A DNA stretch of 64,000 nucleotides from Sipunculus nudus (GCA_026874595.1 CM049319.1:56428917-56492916), one strand, 5' to 3'; shown: positions 37,576 to 51,700, numbered from the stretch's first letter. Numbers and translations: made by a program. The notes: generated by a model not told the origin, from the letters alone.

Positions 37576-38470
37576 ACCACTAATTATGCTATTGCTTACC
37601 TGTGTTCTGATCTGCTTCATCATAACGTTGCCTTGTTGTCATTTTTGTGTGTTGTTGTATTTTGAATGTGCTTCCCTGTAGTTTGCTTCATATTTTTCAG
37701 GTAAATTTCACAATTTTCCTTTTTTCAGTGTTCAGTGTTTTGTTCAATGTTTTTCATCTCACCACAGGTGCTTTTATCCCTATAAACATGATATATATAG
37801 TTTGTCAAGGTATATATATTGATAAAGTATTCACATGCCATTTCAGACCAATGGGTGTGAATACGTCCCCCTTTTCTTAAAGAGGAGGGGCCAACAGAAA
37901 CCTTTTGGCTGAGTCAGCATTTCATCACAGGCAGGACCAGAGCAGGAAAATTTTCATTGATTAAAATTATTCTAACTGATATGATGAGGAGATGAAGAGA
38001 ACATCTTCTGGGGGAGGTCTTTACACTATTGATGGATAATCTATAAAGATCTGATATTATTCTAGATATCAATCTTTGCCCTTCAACTACATATGAGACA
38101 CCTATTAGGGTACAATAATAAACGACTGTTTTTTCCTGTGCTGATGGGGCATCTCTATAACAAATCACTTTTACCAGTAAAACAAAAGTGAAACCCTCGC
38201 AAATAGACGATATTAGAATAGGCCCTTTCAATGGACAAACCCTGTTGAAAACTAGATATTTCTTATCACCGCAGGTGCCATAGTATCCCCAGACAATCCC
38301 CCCCTTTAAGAATAGGCCCCCATCTTCAGCAACAATTACTATCAAACCATACTCATAGAAAAGGTCATTCTCACAGAAAAGGTCATTACCCAATTTAAAT
38401 AAATATCCAATTACCCTGATCTATGTATATGCATAATATGAAAGAAATCTGTCTGATAGTTTTTGACTTA
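37576..38470. other. Intergenic DNA between convergent genes
   Basis: No supported exon. The stretch 37900-38470 shares GGTCATT/TTTGACTTATAATGCTCAC edges with the array that follows and may be its flank. A 159-codon minus-strand open frame (38393-37914) is without features of a protein. Confidence 0.5.
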
Positions 38471-38474
38471 TAAT

Positions 38475-40400
38475 GCTCACAGTACTGTTAAGTGACAATG
38501 ATGGGGTATTAAACAGCACGAAAACAAGTAAAAGAATAACAGGTGGTGCCACCTGTTTCCGGTACATGGCAATACTATACAAGATCTTTGATCAAGTTGA
38601 TTTTTGGACCAATCCTTGCATCCCTTATTGAGATATTTATGATTTTGTGTAATTTTCACCATATAGGGCAATGTTCATGTTCAAGGCCACTCTAATAGGA
38701 AAGGTCATGACCCCAATTTATATATATATCATCCCATAACCCATATCTATGTATATGCATAATATAATAAAATTTGTCTGATAGTTTTTGACTTATAATA
38801 GTTTTTGACTTATAATGCTCACAGTACTGTTAAAAGACAAGGATGGGGTATTAAACGGCACGAAAACAAGTAAAAGAATAACAGGTGGCGCCACATGTTT
38901 CCGGTACATGGCAATACTTTCCAAGATCTTTGATCAAGTTGATTTTTGGACCAATCCTTGCATCCCTTATTGAGATATTTATGATTTTGTGTAATTTTCA
39001 CCATATATGGCAATATTCGAGGTCAAGGCCACTCTAATAGGAAAGGTCATGACCCCAATTTATTTTTACATCATCCCATAACCCATGTCTATGTATATGC
39101 ATAATATAAAAGAAATCTGTCTGATAGTTTTTGACTTATAATGCTCACAGTACTGTTAAGTGGCAATGATGGGGGTATTAAACGGCACGAAAACAAGTAA
39201 AAGAATAACAGGTGGCGCCACGTTTCCTGTACATGGCAATACTATCCAAGATCTTTGATCAAGTTGATTTTTGGACCAATCCTTGCATCCCTTATTGAGA
39301 TATTTATGATTTTGTGTAATTTTCACCATATATGGCAATATTCGAGGTCAAGGCCACTCTAATAGGAAAGGTCATGACCCCAATTTATTTTTATATCATC
39401 CCATAACCTGTGCTATGTATATGCATAATATATAAGGAATCTGTCTGATAGTTTTTGACTTATAATGCTCACAGTACTGTTAAGTGGCAATGATGGGGGT
39501 ATTAAACGGCACAAAAACAAGTAAAAGAATAACAGGTGGCGCCATCGTTTCCGGTACATGGCAATACTATCCAAGATCTTTGATCAAGTTGATTTTTGGA
39601 CCAATCCTTGCATCCCTTATTGAGATATTTATGATTTTGTGTAATTTTCACCATATATGGCAATATTCGAGGTCAAGGCCACTCTAATAGGAAAGGTCAT
39701 GACCCCAATTTATTTTTACATCATCCCATAACCCATGTCTATGTATATGCATAATATAAAAGAAATCTGTCTGATAGTTTTTGACTTATAATGCTCACAG
39801 TACTGTTAAGTGGCAATGATGGGGTATTAAACGGCACGAAAACAAGTAAAAGAATAACAGTGGTGCCACATGTTTCCGGTACATGACATTACTATCCAAG
39901 ATCTTCAGTCAAGTTGATTTTTGGACCAATCCATGCATCCCTTATTGAGATATTAATAATTTTGTGTGATTTTCACCATATATGGCAATATTCAAGGTCA
40001 AGGCCACTCTCACAGGAAAGGTCATGACCCCAATTTAAATAAACATCATCCCATAACCAATATCTATGTATATGCATAATATAAAAGAAATCTGTCCATT
40101 AGTTTTTGACTTATAATGCTCACAGTACTGGCAAGTGGCAATTTTGGGGGTATTATATGGCACGAAAACAAGTCAAGAATAATAGGTGGCGCCACCAGTT
40201 TCTGGAACATGATAACCCTATCCATGATCTTCCATCAACTTGATATTGGGATCAATCCATGCAAGATTTCTTGAGATATTCAAGAATTTGTGTGATTTTC
40301 CCCAAAATTGGACCTATTCAAGGTCAAGGACACTGTCCTAATCAAGGTCATGACCTCATTTTAAATATGCGTCGTCCTCTCACCCATCTATACATATACC
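38475..40400. repeat. ~325-bp tandem repeat, six units
   Basis: GCTCACAGTACTG marks unit starts near 38475, 38817, 39143, 39467, 39793 and 40118 (spacing 324-326; the first is 342 because of a 17-base duplication). Each unit has a GGTGGCGCCAC-like word, TTTCCGGTACATGGCAATAC, and GGTCAAGGCCACTCTAATAG..AAAGGTCATGACCCC. The last two units are most diverged. Confidence 0.93.
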
Positions 40401-40848
40401 AAGTTTGGAACAATAATACCCTGGGAGATATAATAAATGCAACAAATTCTCATTTGACAAGCATTTATTTACAGAATATGTACAGTAAAACGCATGTTGA
40501 ACCCAATCATTCTATATGGGTATTTAGATACATAACAAAGGATAGTTTCTGTCATCTCCCTTATAATCCTTCTGCATCTACTAGTGCCAACATAAGTTTA
40601 TATGAAGACCATTTTGTATTGTTGTTTCCTATAAAACTTAATGCATGCACAATTCTGAATAGGTTTCAGCTGTCTTTGTAGGATAGAAAGAAAAAGAAAA
40701 CTTTACATATTACCTCTGTCTTAATTAAAAATAAAACACCTGTTGAATACATAAGAAACTGATTCAGAGACACCAATGTAAAGATATGTAATATAGATCC
40801 AAATGTACTATGTGAGTCAATTAAATATGTGTTCTCCCCTAGCTTTCG
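40401..40848. other. Unassigned intergenic DNA
   Basis: Contains the end of a 140-codon open frame (40259-40681) that begins inside the tandem array. Its second half is not obviously repeat-derived, but no domain was recognised and it is not called as a gene. Confidence 0.4.
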
Positions 40849-40849
40849 C

Positions 40850-40915
40850 TTCCCTGTGGGATAAAGTTTGACATAAGGATCCCTGACCCACTTTCATGGC
40901 AACCAATCATGTCTG
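40850..40915 (-). pseudogene. Diverged partial copy of the last exon of the minus-strand gene
   Basis: About 57 bases here align with 41060-41116 inside the terminal exon, sharing CTGTGG..AAAGTT, AGGATCCCTGACC and GC(A/G)CCAATC in register. In the corresponding frame the sequence reads LVAMKVGQGS against LAAVKPGQGS. It lies just 3' of the gene's stop codon. It may be a tandem exon duplication remnant or an alternative last exon. Confidence 0.5.
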
Positions 40916-40986
40916 CTCTGGCAAATGATACATCAGATGACCTCTTATCCATTTTACAGGTCAATCATATATTTTATAATTTATTC

Positions 40987-41366
40987 TTAGTGTGTGGAAT
41001 CCTCCCCTGTTTGCTCCCCTCCTGTTTCCATATCTTCAGTTTGTTTAATCCCTTGTACTGCTGTGGCAAAAGTTACACCTGAGGATCCCTGACCTGGTTT
41101 TACAGCAGCCAATCGGACGCCAGAAGGAGGGGTTATGACCCTGGCATACACAGGACCAGTCCTTGCCTGTTTTCCTGTTGCTGTAGGAGAACTCTTGATG
41201 CCTGCAGCAGCCTGTAACGTGCTGGCAGTCACTTGTGCTGTGGGTGCCTGGCTGAGGACTATAGTAGCTTGTGAGGGTTTCCCCCCAGGCTGAGTTATAA
41301 CAGTCTTCAGGTACTGTATACCAGAGGTCTTCCCTCCTTGTGTAGTCAGCAATGTTGGCCTGTGGC
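40987..41366 (-). CDS. Minus-strand gene, terminal exon
   Basis: Acceptor CCCTTACAG before 41366. 126 residues plus stop, with GPVYARVITPPSGVRLAAV and an acidic end. Confidence 0.85.
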
Positions 41367-44300
41367 CTGTAAGGGAAAAGAAACAAGACTGACTTATCTG
41401 TTTTATATATTGAGTTGAAAAAAAAGACTGATTCCTAGATATATTTAACTGAGAATTTTACATGAAGGAACAAGAGCACTGCAAATGTGCATAATCAACT
41501 GTCTAATGTCTTGTGACCTCTGACCTCATTAAATATGCATGAATTTAGGTGAGACTGTAATTCAGGTGAGGAACTGTATTCATGAATATGTAAAATGACT
41601 CATGAATATCCATCATATATTTGTTTAGTCATAATCATGCAACTGAAGTCTGGTGACCTCTGACCTGAATAAAAATGCATGGATTCTGCTTGGAATCAAA
41701 CTTTGGTGAGATATTATATTGGTTAATATTTCTGTTGAGTTTCATTAAAATCCATCATATCCCTGATAAGTTTTTGCAGCAACACTAAATATTACGTAGC
41801 CTCATGACCTCTGACCTCATGAAATATGTGTGGACTCTGCCTATAATCAAACTCGGGCAAGATAACCTATTGTTTAGCAGTTATGGTGACTTTTATGAAA
41901 ATGCATCAAATCCCTGGTAAGTTATCACTGTGATACTAAAAGTTAACAGCCAGACCATGGGTATACCATTATGTCCCCTGTCATTGATGGACATATTAAC
42001 AAACACAAAGCCACATTTATACAAAGAAATAAAGATAATTTTGCACTTATAATATTTTATATTATAAAAGTTCACATTTCTCGGAATCAATCCTTGATCA
42101 CTGTCCTACTGGACCAAATTGGTACCCTGCTAGTTTAATTCCTGCTATGCTCAGAGAATCATAGATATGTGTAAACACCACATTCCAGTCCTGTGCAGCA
42201 CCAGTTCCAATTACTGAGTGTCATGCAGATTTGCTAGTAGATTTAAAGGTGCCCAATCATCTACCTTATGAAAAAGAATTTACGTGATTTCTGGCTTACT
42301 CTGAGTATATATTAATGGATAAGGTTAATTTTGGTTGTGGAAAGATCTTATAAGGCCTTTGTGAAGGATGTGTGAACTTTTTTATCAACATGTTTGTAAA
42401 CACAGCAATGTTGACAAACAAGAAAAACATGTAACCAAAGGTGGTAGGTTGCATATATGCAGAGGGCAGAAAGGTCACTTGTTGAAAAACGCCATTTGTA
42501 AAGCCTTGGCTTATGACATGCTGATAGATGCCCTTGTTGAATTTGTTTTGGTTATTTTGGCGGGCACCCACAAATTACAAACACATTGATATAAACAAAA
42601 CAATCAGCCTGTGTGTGGTCATATCCACATTTTCTGGCCTATTTTTATGAAAGCTGCAAGGGATTACCTTTAGTTTATAAAGATTATATAGGTGACAGGG
42701 CCCCTTTAAAACCTGAAGGACAATGAATAAATCAGCTGTATGCATGATAGCCTTTAGGAATGTACTCCTCTTGTACACATTTCTAGCAGAAAGGAGAGGA
42801 GTTCCTAGAGAGCATACACTGACACGACCTCTGAGCATAAAGTCTACTGTGCATAATGAATAAACCCTGCTGGCAGTGACTGATTTAAGCATATTTGACC
42901 TGACATATGACCCAGTCACCACCTCACTTGTATGATCAGTAAATGTAAACAACATGTGACTCAAGATCCCTTGGCACTCATGTCTTATATCAGCATGCAA
43001 TAATGGTTAATCCCCCAATTCATACAGGTAATCCTTTCGCATATGTTGAAAAGACCACAACAAATGTTGCTGCACTATCATTGTGCATTCACATCTCCAA
43101 CCATTCTGGAAGCGGTTGTATCACATTCACTTTAACTATCTGAGGAAGCACATGCATAAGTTTCTGTTTATTTGGACAAATACCTTTTATTGGTTCTATT
43201 TGGAATGGATGTCAAAGCATACTATATTTGCTCCGTTTACTTTACGCTCTTTACACAGCGCTTTACCTATAGGGCTACTTCCTATATCGTAAGGCGCTGT
43301 TTGTTATGACCTCGTATCCTAAATTGCAACACCAGAGGGGAGCACTGTATTTTTGTCCAATCAGATGAGACCTTGTGCTGGACGACAAAGCCAAGCGAGG
43401 AATACACAGAGCCAATCATATTCATTTCTTTTTGAGTGACAGCTCATCCCCCAGCGTAACCGTCTGAACAGGCCACAGGCTCAGAGAGAATTGCCCCTGA
43501 CGTGGTTTGCTTAGGGCCTTGGGCACATAGGATGCTCGGCCGGTGAGCTGTAATTCAAACGAAATGTAACAACAAAGGCTGCGTGCACACCTCGCTGGCT
43601 GGTTTCAGTTCTGCAGACAACAGATACATGGCTACGCTAACACAGTCATAATGTCATAATCGAATCGGTCGATGATGCGAGAATGCAGAGGGAGCAATTT
43701 AAATTCGACCGGAAACTCAAGCGGCGCTTAAAACGCGGCAATGGGCGGAGCCAGGATGCCTGTCGAGTGTTTGTTTATTGGCATCTGATTGGCTCCTTGT
43801 CACATCGTACGCACGTTTATTTCAGTGGACAACAAACCGCCATCTGGTGTCTAAATATATCATAAATGGTCAAAGCTGGCAGCGTGAAAATCAGTTGCTT
43901 CTTTCGAAGCGCAAGATTTCCGCTGTCTCGGGAGCGTACGTTTACTTAAATTTTGTAAGTACGCTTCTCAGGTAAAAAAGGCTCGATTTCGGCACATATT
44001 CGCATTGCATGCTAATGTGTGCAGGAGATCTATCCTGGACTTTCATAGACAGATCTCATGTTTGGAGAATAACACTTACATAGGATTGTCAAATAAATAT
44101 AAATTATCAATTGTTTAAAGAAGCATGTTGTTTTGCTGTTCCCTGACTAGCTATTGAAGCTTCACAAGCTCCATCACATTGTCCCTCTGGCTCTTTAAGC
44201 AGCCCTTGTAAAACCCATTTTATGGGAACTTACGAGCATTAGTGCAATGGCACTCATCTAACATGAAGCACTGATGTTATGATAAAATATGACCTCAGAA

Positions 44301-47300
44301 CTGTTGTCACCTGAACCACGAGGAACCATTTAGTACACTGTTGTTACGTTCTAGTAACTTGTGTAATCAGTACTTAACATTATCTTTCTGGTATGTTGGA
44401 GGTCTTTTTAGGCAAAAAAAGGTTGGGTTCTCAGGCACTTTTTTTTCAGAAATCAGTGCACAAGGGCGATTTTTTTTCTGTTTGTATCAATAAAAATGTC
44501 ATATGATCAGGGAAAAGCATGATAATAACAACTGTTTTGCTCAACAGGTAAATGCATTGCATAACAAAGGAAATCTTATCAAAATTGTATTATTTTATCA
44601 TCTTGATTGAAATGTCTTAGCAAGCTAGCTTGAGCTCATAACTGGTAAATTTCTATTGAAAAATGAAAATAAAAATTTTTGATGTGGGTGGTTAAAATTG
44701 ACGCGCACGGTGCCTGAGAACCCTACCTTTTTTTGGCCTTAATCACTTTTCATTATTTTGGTAGATCTACAATACCTCTTTGATCCTTTATGGTATACAG
44801 AATAATCAATAAGCATGGAGCAAATCTCTGTTTTACGACTTTTTAGTAACAGTTCATTAATTGTGTTAGTCCATGGTACTTTTAATTATAATTTTGGATA
44901 CTTTATGGTAATCAGAATAATCAACAGAGGGACAAACGTACCCATCCTCGTAGGAAGTGATGTTTTTTGAGAATATTCAGATGGTGACTAGTGACTACAT
45001 ACCTGCCAGTAACTGTGGGGTCACGACCCTGGGCTGTGCCTGACTGGACTGCACGATGATCTGTGCTCCCTGTAGGACTCCTGTTTGATTCAGTGAAACG
45101 GCTCGATGCTGAGACACAGGAGGGGTCCCTGTTAAAAAGGTAAACACACAGTAATAAATATTTGAGAAGTCAGAGTTAATTAACAGAAGAATTAACAGAA
45201 CTAAGGGATTTTGAGAATCATGAGTAGTTCTTGAGAGTGACCATGTCATGCTGATGCTAAAACAGCTCCATTGCCTTCAAGTGAAGGAGGCTACCACTTA
45301 CTATGGCTGTGTTTGCTTACCATAATGTAGACAGCTCCCGGCTATCAATCATATTTGTATGAAAAATTAATAATGTATCAGCCTATCCTCATGCTGCATT
45401 CTGCTGACAAAAATTTTCATTTGGTAATTAAAGTGTCACATGAAGGTTGCTGGACGTTTCATAACCCCAAAAGTCTGTGATTCGCTTCCTACTAAACTTA
45501 AAAAAAAAGCTCTGACACTTACATAATTTAAAACAAATTTAAAAACTTATCCCTTTCAGCAAGCTTTTGGTCTTTAACATGTATCTTTTATGTCATTGAA
45601 AGGCAATGGAAGCAAAAAGTTTGGCTTGGGTTTTTCAGAGAACATGAGCTCTCTATGTCTGTAAGATTCCATGCACTTCTAAGTGATGTAAGGTTTATAA
45701 CTTTCAAATAAATTTAAGAATAATGAAAATATCGTGAGTTAATGAACTTAGATTGTCACAGAATATAAAAGCAAGGCTTGTTCTACATAAAAATCATACA
45801 ACTTTGAGACCTGAGGCAGACTGTAACTGTAACAATGTGTTAAAGTTACTGAATATATGAACTGAAAACCTCAGAACTTTGGGTTTTAACCTGAAAGAGG
45901 TTTCACAAGCATCTGAGGCAAACATTATATCAAAGTTTAAAGAGGGTTCACAAATCCCACTTCATGATACAATAACAAGCTAACAACTAGATAACTGCCT
46001 ATGTTATCTGATCACTGGGAGCCTCCCAAATAGGTCACCCACAAACGATTTTTAACAAAATATGATTTTCTTCTTTATATTATTAATTTTACTTGATCAT
46101 TGTTTTAATTTTAAACATTATTTTGTAATGACCTATGATCCGAAAAGTTTATTTTAGCTCTACTAGGAGGCATGGTTTTGCTAGTTTCTTTGATTGGCTT
46201 GTTTGTGTGCATGGCTATCACCCATAGGACAATCTGTTGATGTTTAATGTAACCTTGATCATCATATTTTGTTCCTTGTCGTTCTTGTTATGTCTTTTGT
46301 ACATGAAATTACAACTTGATGCCCTAATTTCATTTATACATGAAACATGACTAGTGCTTGGGTTTTTTAGCCTGTCAGGACCATGGTAATATTTTTTTCG
46401 GATTTGGCGACCCAAAATGTTGGTGGAGGAATGTGGTCTCTAAGTGCTTTCTAGTTTTTTTTATTACAGTGATAACATACAAATATGAATATAGAAATAA
46501 TCTCATCAACTCCAATACGGCTCCCTGTCATATTGGGAAAAGCTTAATAAATGACATATTATCATAAATGAACACTATATAAACTGAGAAGAAGGTCTGA
46601 ATTCTGTAGTTTCTGCTGATCTGACCTGGTTTTAGTTTTGTTCCTGCTGGTATCTGGGTCAGGATGATGCTCCCCTGTCCACCGGCCATTAGTTGTGCTG
46701 TGACTGGCTGTTTACCACCCTGACCTTGCACGACCTGACCTTGACCCCTCTGTACCAGAGTGGTCCCTGATTGGAGGATTTGGCTGACAATACTGGGAGC
46801 TGTTGAAACTGTGTTTGGTTTGCTTGTTGACAGGGTTTCTACATTTGTGCCACTCATACCAGATTCTGATGTCTGTAATAAAAGTATTTATCTATATATG
46901 CACATATACAATAAATCATATAATATATTTATATTGTATGTGTGTGTGTATATTTACAACAATGACACAGCTGTGATTTTGTCACATTACAGATTAGTCA
47001 TTACAGTTGGGAAACCCAATTATGTGTAGAAACACTTATCTCAAGCATTATAATAATACTGAGAAGGAATTTTCACAAAGAATCTAATATGACAAATAGA
47101 TTAATCAATAAACTAGAATACGGGTAGTCGACAAGCGACTACTTGTATCCGCCTAAATCAGAGTGGAACGGGTGAAGTGTTGCATATTAGCATGGATATT
47201 TTATCCCATGGCAGACAAACAGATGGGAGCTGTGCAAACATGGCTGCAGGTGGCGCTACCAGTTTTGCGTATGATAAAGAGCTATGTGAGATTTATACAC

Positions 47301-48629
47301 ATGCAAAATTTTGGCCCAATCGGTCAAACGGTTCCCTAGATATGAGCTTGGATGTCTGCAGCGTAAACTTGATTGTAGGTGGCGCCACCTGTCATAAAAT
47401 CAGAAAAGCTATCCAGGATGTATAAGCATGCCGAATTTCAGGTGAATTAGTCAAACCACTGCAGAAATATGATTGATTTTAACCCAAGGCAGACGAACAG
47501 ATGGACACTGTGCAAACATGGTTGCAGGTGGTGCCACCATTTTCGGTGTGTGTTATAAAGCTCTCCAAGGGCTACATTTGTGCAAAAAAATTTTCCTGAT
47601 CGGTCAAACGGTTCCCGAGATATGAGCTTGGATGTCTGCAGCGTAAACGTGAATGTAGGTGGCGCCACCTGTCATAAAATCAGAAAAGCTATCCAGGATG
47701 TATACGCATGCTAAATTTCAGGTGAATTAGTCAAGTCACTGCAGAGATATGAGTGATTTTAACCCAAGGCAGACAAACAGATGGACACTGTGCAAACATG
47801 GTTGCAGGTAGCGCCACCATTTTTGGTGTATGTTATAAAGCTCTCCAAGGGCTACATTTGTGCAAAAGAATTTTCCTGATCGGTCAAACGGTTCCCGAGA
47901 TATGACTTTTGATGTCTGCAGCGTAAACGTTAATGTAGGTGGCGCCACCTGTCATAAAATCAGAAAAGCTATCCAGGATGTATACGCATGCCCAATTTCA
48001 GGTGAATTAGTCAAGTCACTGCAGAGATATGAGTGATTTTAACCCAAGGCAGACGAACAGATGGACACTGTGCAAACATGGTTGCAGGTGGCGCCACCAT
48101 TTTTGGTGTATGTTATAAAGCTCTCCAAGGGCTACATTTGTGCAAAAGAATTTTCCTGATCGGTCAAACGGTTCCCGAGATATGAGCTTGGATGTCTGCA
48201 GCGTAAACGTGAATGTAGGTGGCGCCACCTGTCATAAAATCAGAAAAGCTATCCAGGATGTTAACGCATGCCCAATTTCAGGTGAATTAGTCAAGTCACT
48301 GCAGAGATATGAGTGATTTTAACCCAAGGCAGACGAACAGATGGACACTGTGCAAACATGGTTGCAGGTGGCGCCACCATTTTTGGTGTATGTTATAAAG
48401 CTCTCCGAGGGCTACATTTGTGCAAAAAAATTTTCCTGATCGGTCAAACGGTTCCCGAGATATGTGGGTTTATGTGTGGAAACAGACGCACAAACGGACG
48501 CAGAGCGCAAAGGAAAGGTCAGAGGTCAAAACAAAATCGGGGCGCAGCAGTTCACATGTGACCCGAACATAATCCCGGGTTTCGGAAAATTCCGCCCAGC
48601 GGTTACGGAGGAGTTCTCCGGACACCTAC

Positions 48630-48700
<71 letters not shown>

Positions 48701-51700
48701 CAGCTGAAAACATAGTATCCGCAAAACTCTGTTTTGGCGGATACAATAATACAGTGACTGAATAGATCCTCTTTATTCAGTGTCTTCATTTGCATCTATA
48801 TGAGTAAATGTGTAAAAAATGCTTATATGATTTTGCAACTGTGGTGTTTCCATGTGCCTGAAAGCATATAGGTGTATGAGCATATGTGTCTGTGTGAATG
48901 CGGTGGTTCAAGGTAAAGTGATGTCACTTCAGCATCCTTATTTGGAAACAACTGCTAGTTGCATTGTATGTACCATCACATACTTTTGCCAATTCATGCA
49001 TATATGCACACACTGAAACACAGCAATTTTTTCAACTATATATGCATATATATACAAAGCATGCACACAGAGAAGTATGACTGTGTGCCTAAGAGCATAT
49101 CACCCTTACTTCAGAGGCTGCTTAATATCAAAACATACAACTTCCAATTAGGCAATGTGTGAGCTGGGACTACTTGTCTAAAATGTCAAACTTAAAAAAA
49201 AAACCTTGTAAAAGTTCAAAGAAAACCCTTTCTGTTTTACATTTCACCTGCTCATACTTGCAAAACATAACTTATTCTGTGAAGTCCTCACTGCAAAAAC
49301 ACCAATGTAAATGTAATTTGTATTTAAACAATTCTCATTAAATGTACCTGAACCCTCTTAATTACCCATGCTGTCAGTGTATTAAGAACCCCCGTGCATT
49401 GTGGGGACAGAATTTCTATACCTACAATCCCTAATCAGCAGAGTCATACTCTTTGTAAGTCCAATTCTGTGCAGAATTAAAAATATGTGCACTGCAAGTC
49501 ATGACTGTCTGCAGTGTTAGAGCATGTGCACTGCAAGTCTTGACTGTCTGCAGTGTTAGAGCATGTGCACTGCAAGTCTTGACTGTCTGCAGTGTTAGAG
49601 AACGTGCACTGCATGTCATGATTGTCTGCAGTGTTATAGCATGTGCACTGCATGTCACGATTGTCTGCAGTGTTAGAGCATGTGCACTGCATCTCATGAC
49701 TGTCTGCAGTGTTAGAGCATGTGCACTGCGTGTCATGATGGTCTGCAGTGTTAAAGCATGTGCACTGCAAGTCATGATTGTCTGCAGTGTTAGAGAACGT
49801 GTACTGCAAGTCATGATTGTCTGCAGTGTTATCGCATGTGCATGCATGTCATGATGGTCTGCAGTGTTAGAGCATGTGCACAGCAAGTCATGATTGTCTG
49901 CAGTGTTAGAGCATGTGTACTGCAAATCATGATTGTCTGCAGTGTTAGAGGATGTGCACTGCAAGTCATGATTGTCTGCAGTGTTAGAGGATGTGCACTG
50001 CATGTCATAATTGTCTGCAGTGTTAGAGCATGTGCATTGCATGTCATGATGGTCTGCAGTGATAGAGCATGTGCATTGCGTGTCATGATTGTCTGCAGTG
50101 TTAGAGCATGTCCACTGCATGTCATGATGGTCTGCAGTGTAAGAGCATGTGCACTGCATGTCATGATTGTTTGCAGTCTTAGAGCATGTGCACTGCATGT
50201 CATGATTGTCTGCAGTGTTAGAGGATGTGCACTGCATGTCATGATTGTCTGCAGTTTTAGAGCATGTGCACTGCAATCATGATTGTCGGCAGTCTAGAGC
50301 ATGTGCACTGCATGTCATGATTGTCTGCAGTGTTAGAGCATGTGCACTGCATGTCATGATTGTCTACAGTGTTAGAGCATGTGCACTGCAAGTCATGATG
50401 GTCTGCAGTCTAGAGCATGTGCACTGCATGTCATGATTGTCTGCAGTGTTAGAGCATGTGCACTGCATGTCATGATTGTCTGCAGTGTTAGAGCATGTAC
50501 ACTGCATGTCATGATTGTCAGCAGTGTTAGAGCATGTGCACTGCACATAATGATTGTCTGCAGTGTTAGGGAATGTGTACTGCATGTCAAGATTGTCTGC
50601 ATTGTTCAGGTCAAGTGAGCCTGAATTGCAAGTTTTGTTGAGTCAAATTAGATACAAGCAAAAGAAGTTAAAGATTAGGTAAAGTTTTTACTTTTGAATT
50701 GTGACCAAATTTGATCACAATCCTAGTATACAGGCCACCTGGTTTTTGCAGCCAATTTTTGGCCGGCTGAAAAAAATCAGTAGGATTGCGTGCTGCTGGT
50801 CAGATTTTTAAACAAGTGACCCATGGGTCATGAAGCTCAGCTGACTGGGAAGAGATCTGCAAAAGGAAATTTTATCATCTGAATAGTAGTATACACCCTT
50901 TCAACTGAAGCATCAAACAGATTAAACCAACAGGTCAAGATTGTGTCTGTATTTATATATCTCAAAAATAGAGAAAAAATGCATAAACTTTAAAACAAGG
51001 CCTACAGGCCTAATGCGAACCAGTGCAAAGTTTAGGAGTATGAATGGAGGTTTATTTTTAAAATTTAATATTGATCCTCCTAAGTCCTGCATATCTACCT
51101 TAGTCATTATGATTTCAGCAAAATGGACGTTTCTGAACTGCAAGTTTCGGACTAGGACATTTTAAAACCAGAATATGGGTAGTCAACAAGCCACTATGTG
51201 TATCCGCAGAAATCAGAGTGGGACGGGTGAAGTGAGGCATGGATTAAGTGGCAAGGGGAATAGAGCGTGGTGTGTCTGCAGCTTAAACGTGAATGTAGGT
51301 GGTGCCACCTGTCATATAACCAAGAAAATTGTCCAGGATGTATTAACCTGCAAAATTTCAGGTGGATAAGACAGACCACTGCTGAGATATGAGTGATTTT
51401 ATCCCAAGGCAGATCAACAGATGGAAGCTGTGCATAAGCGGTTGCAGGTGGCGCCACCAGTTTTGTCTATGATGAAGAGCTATGTGAGATCTATACACAA
51501 GCAAAATTTTGGCCCAATCGGTCAAACGGTTCCCGAGATATGAGCTTGGATGTCTGCAGAGTAAACGTGAATGTAGGTGGCGCCACCTGTCATAAAATCG
51601 AGAAAGCTGTCCATGATGTATAAACCTGCAAAATTTCTGGTGGATAAGTCAAACCACTGCTGAGATATGAGTGATTTTATCCAAAGGCAGATGAACAGAC

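Larger units (their letters stand above)
41367..45002 (-). other. Intron of the minus-strand gene (3.6 kb)
   Basis: Contains a dispersed repeat (41467-41975), a MITE (42247-42705) and a CpG-rich stretch (43300-43960). Nothing was recognised in 42720-43290 or 43985-45000. Confidence 0.75.

Noticed and set aside
37914-38393. 159-codon minus-strand open frame between the genes
   Set aside because: No recognisable domain and no splice support; adjacent to and partly resembling the repeat array.
40259-40681. 140-codon plus-strand open frame downstream of the kelch-b561 gene
   Set aside because: It starts in the last 325-bp repeat unit, and no domain, splice site or promoter was seen.
48464-48795. 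Poly-Gly and poly-Pro open frames
   Set aside because: Both are translations of the (GGC)24 tract inside a non-coding repeat element.
49431-50276. 281-codon minus-strand open frame with a Cys-rich 13-residue repeat
   Set aside because: The 39-bp unit is a multiple of three with few stops, so several frames on both strands stay open at once. There is no splice or start context and no third-position bias can be argued.
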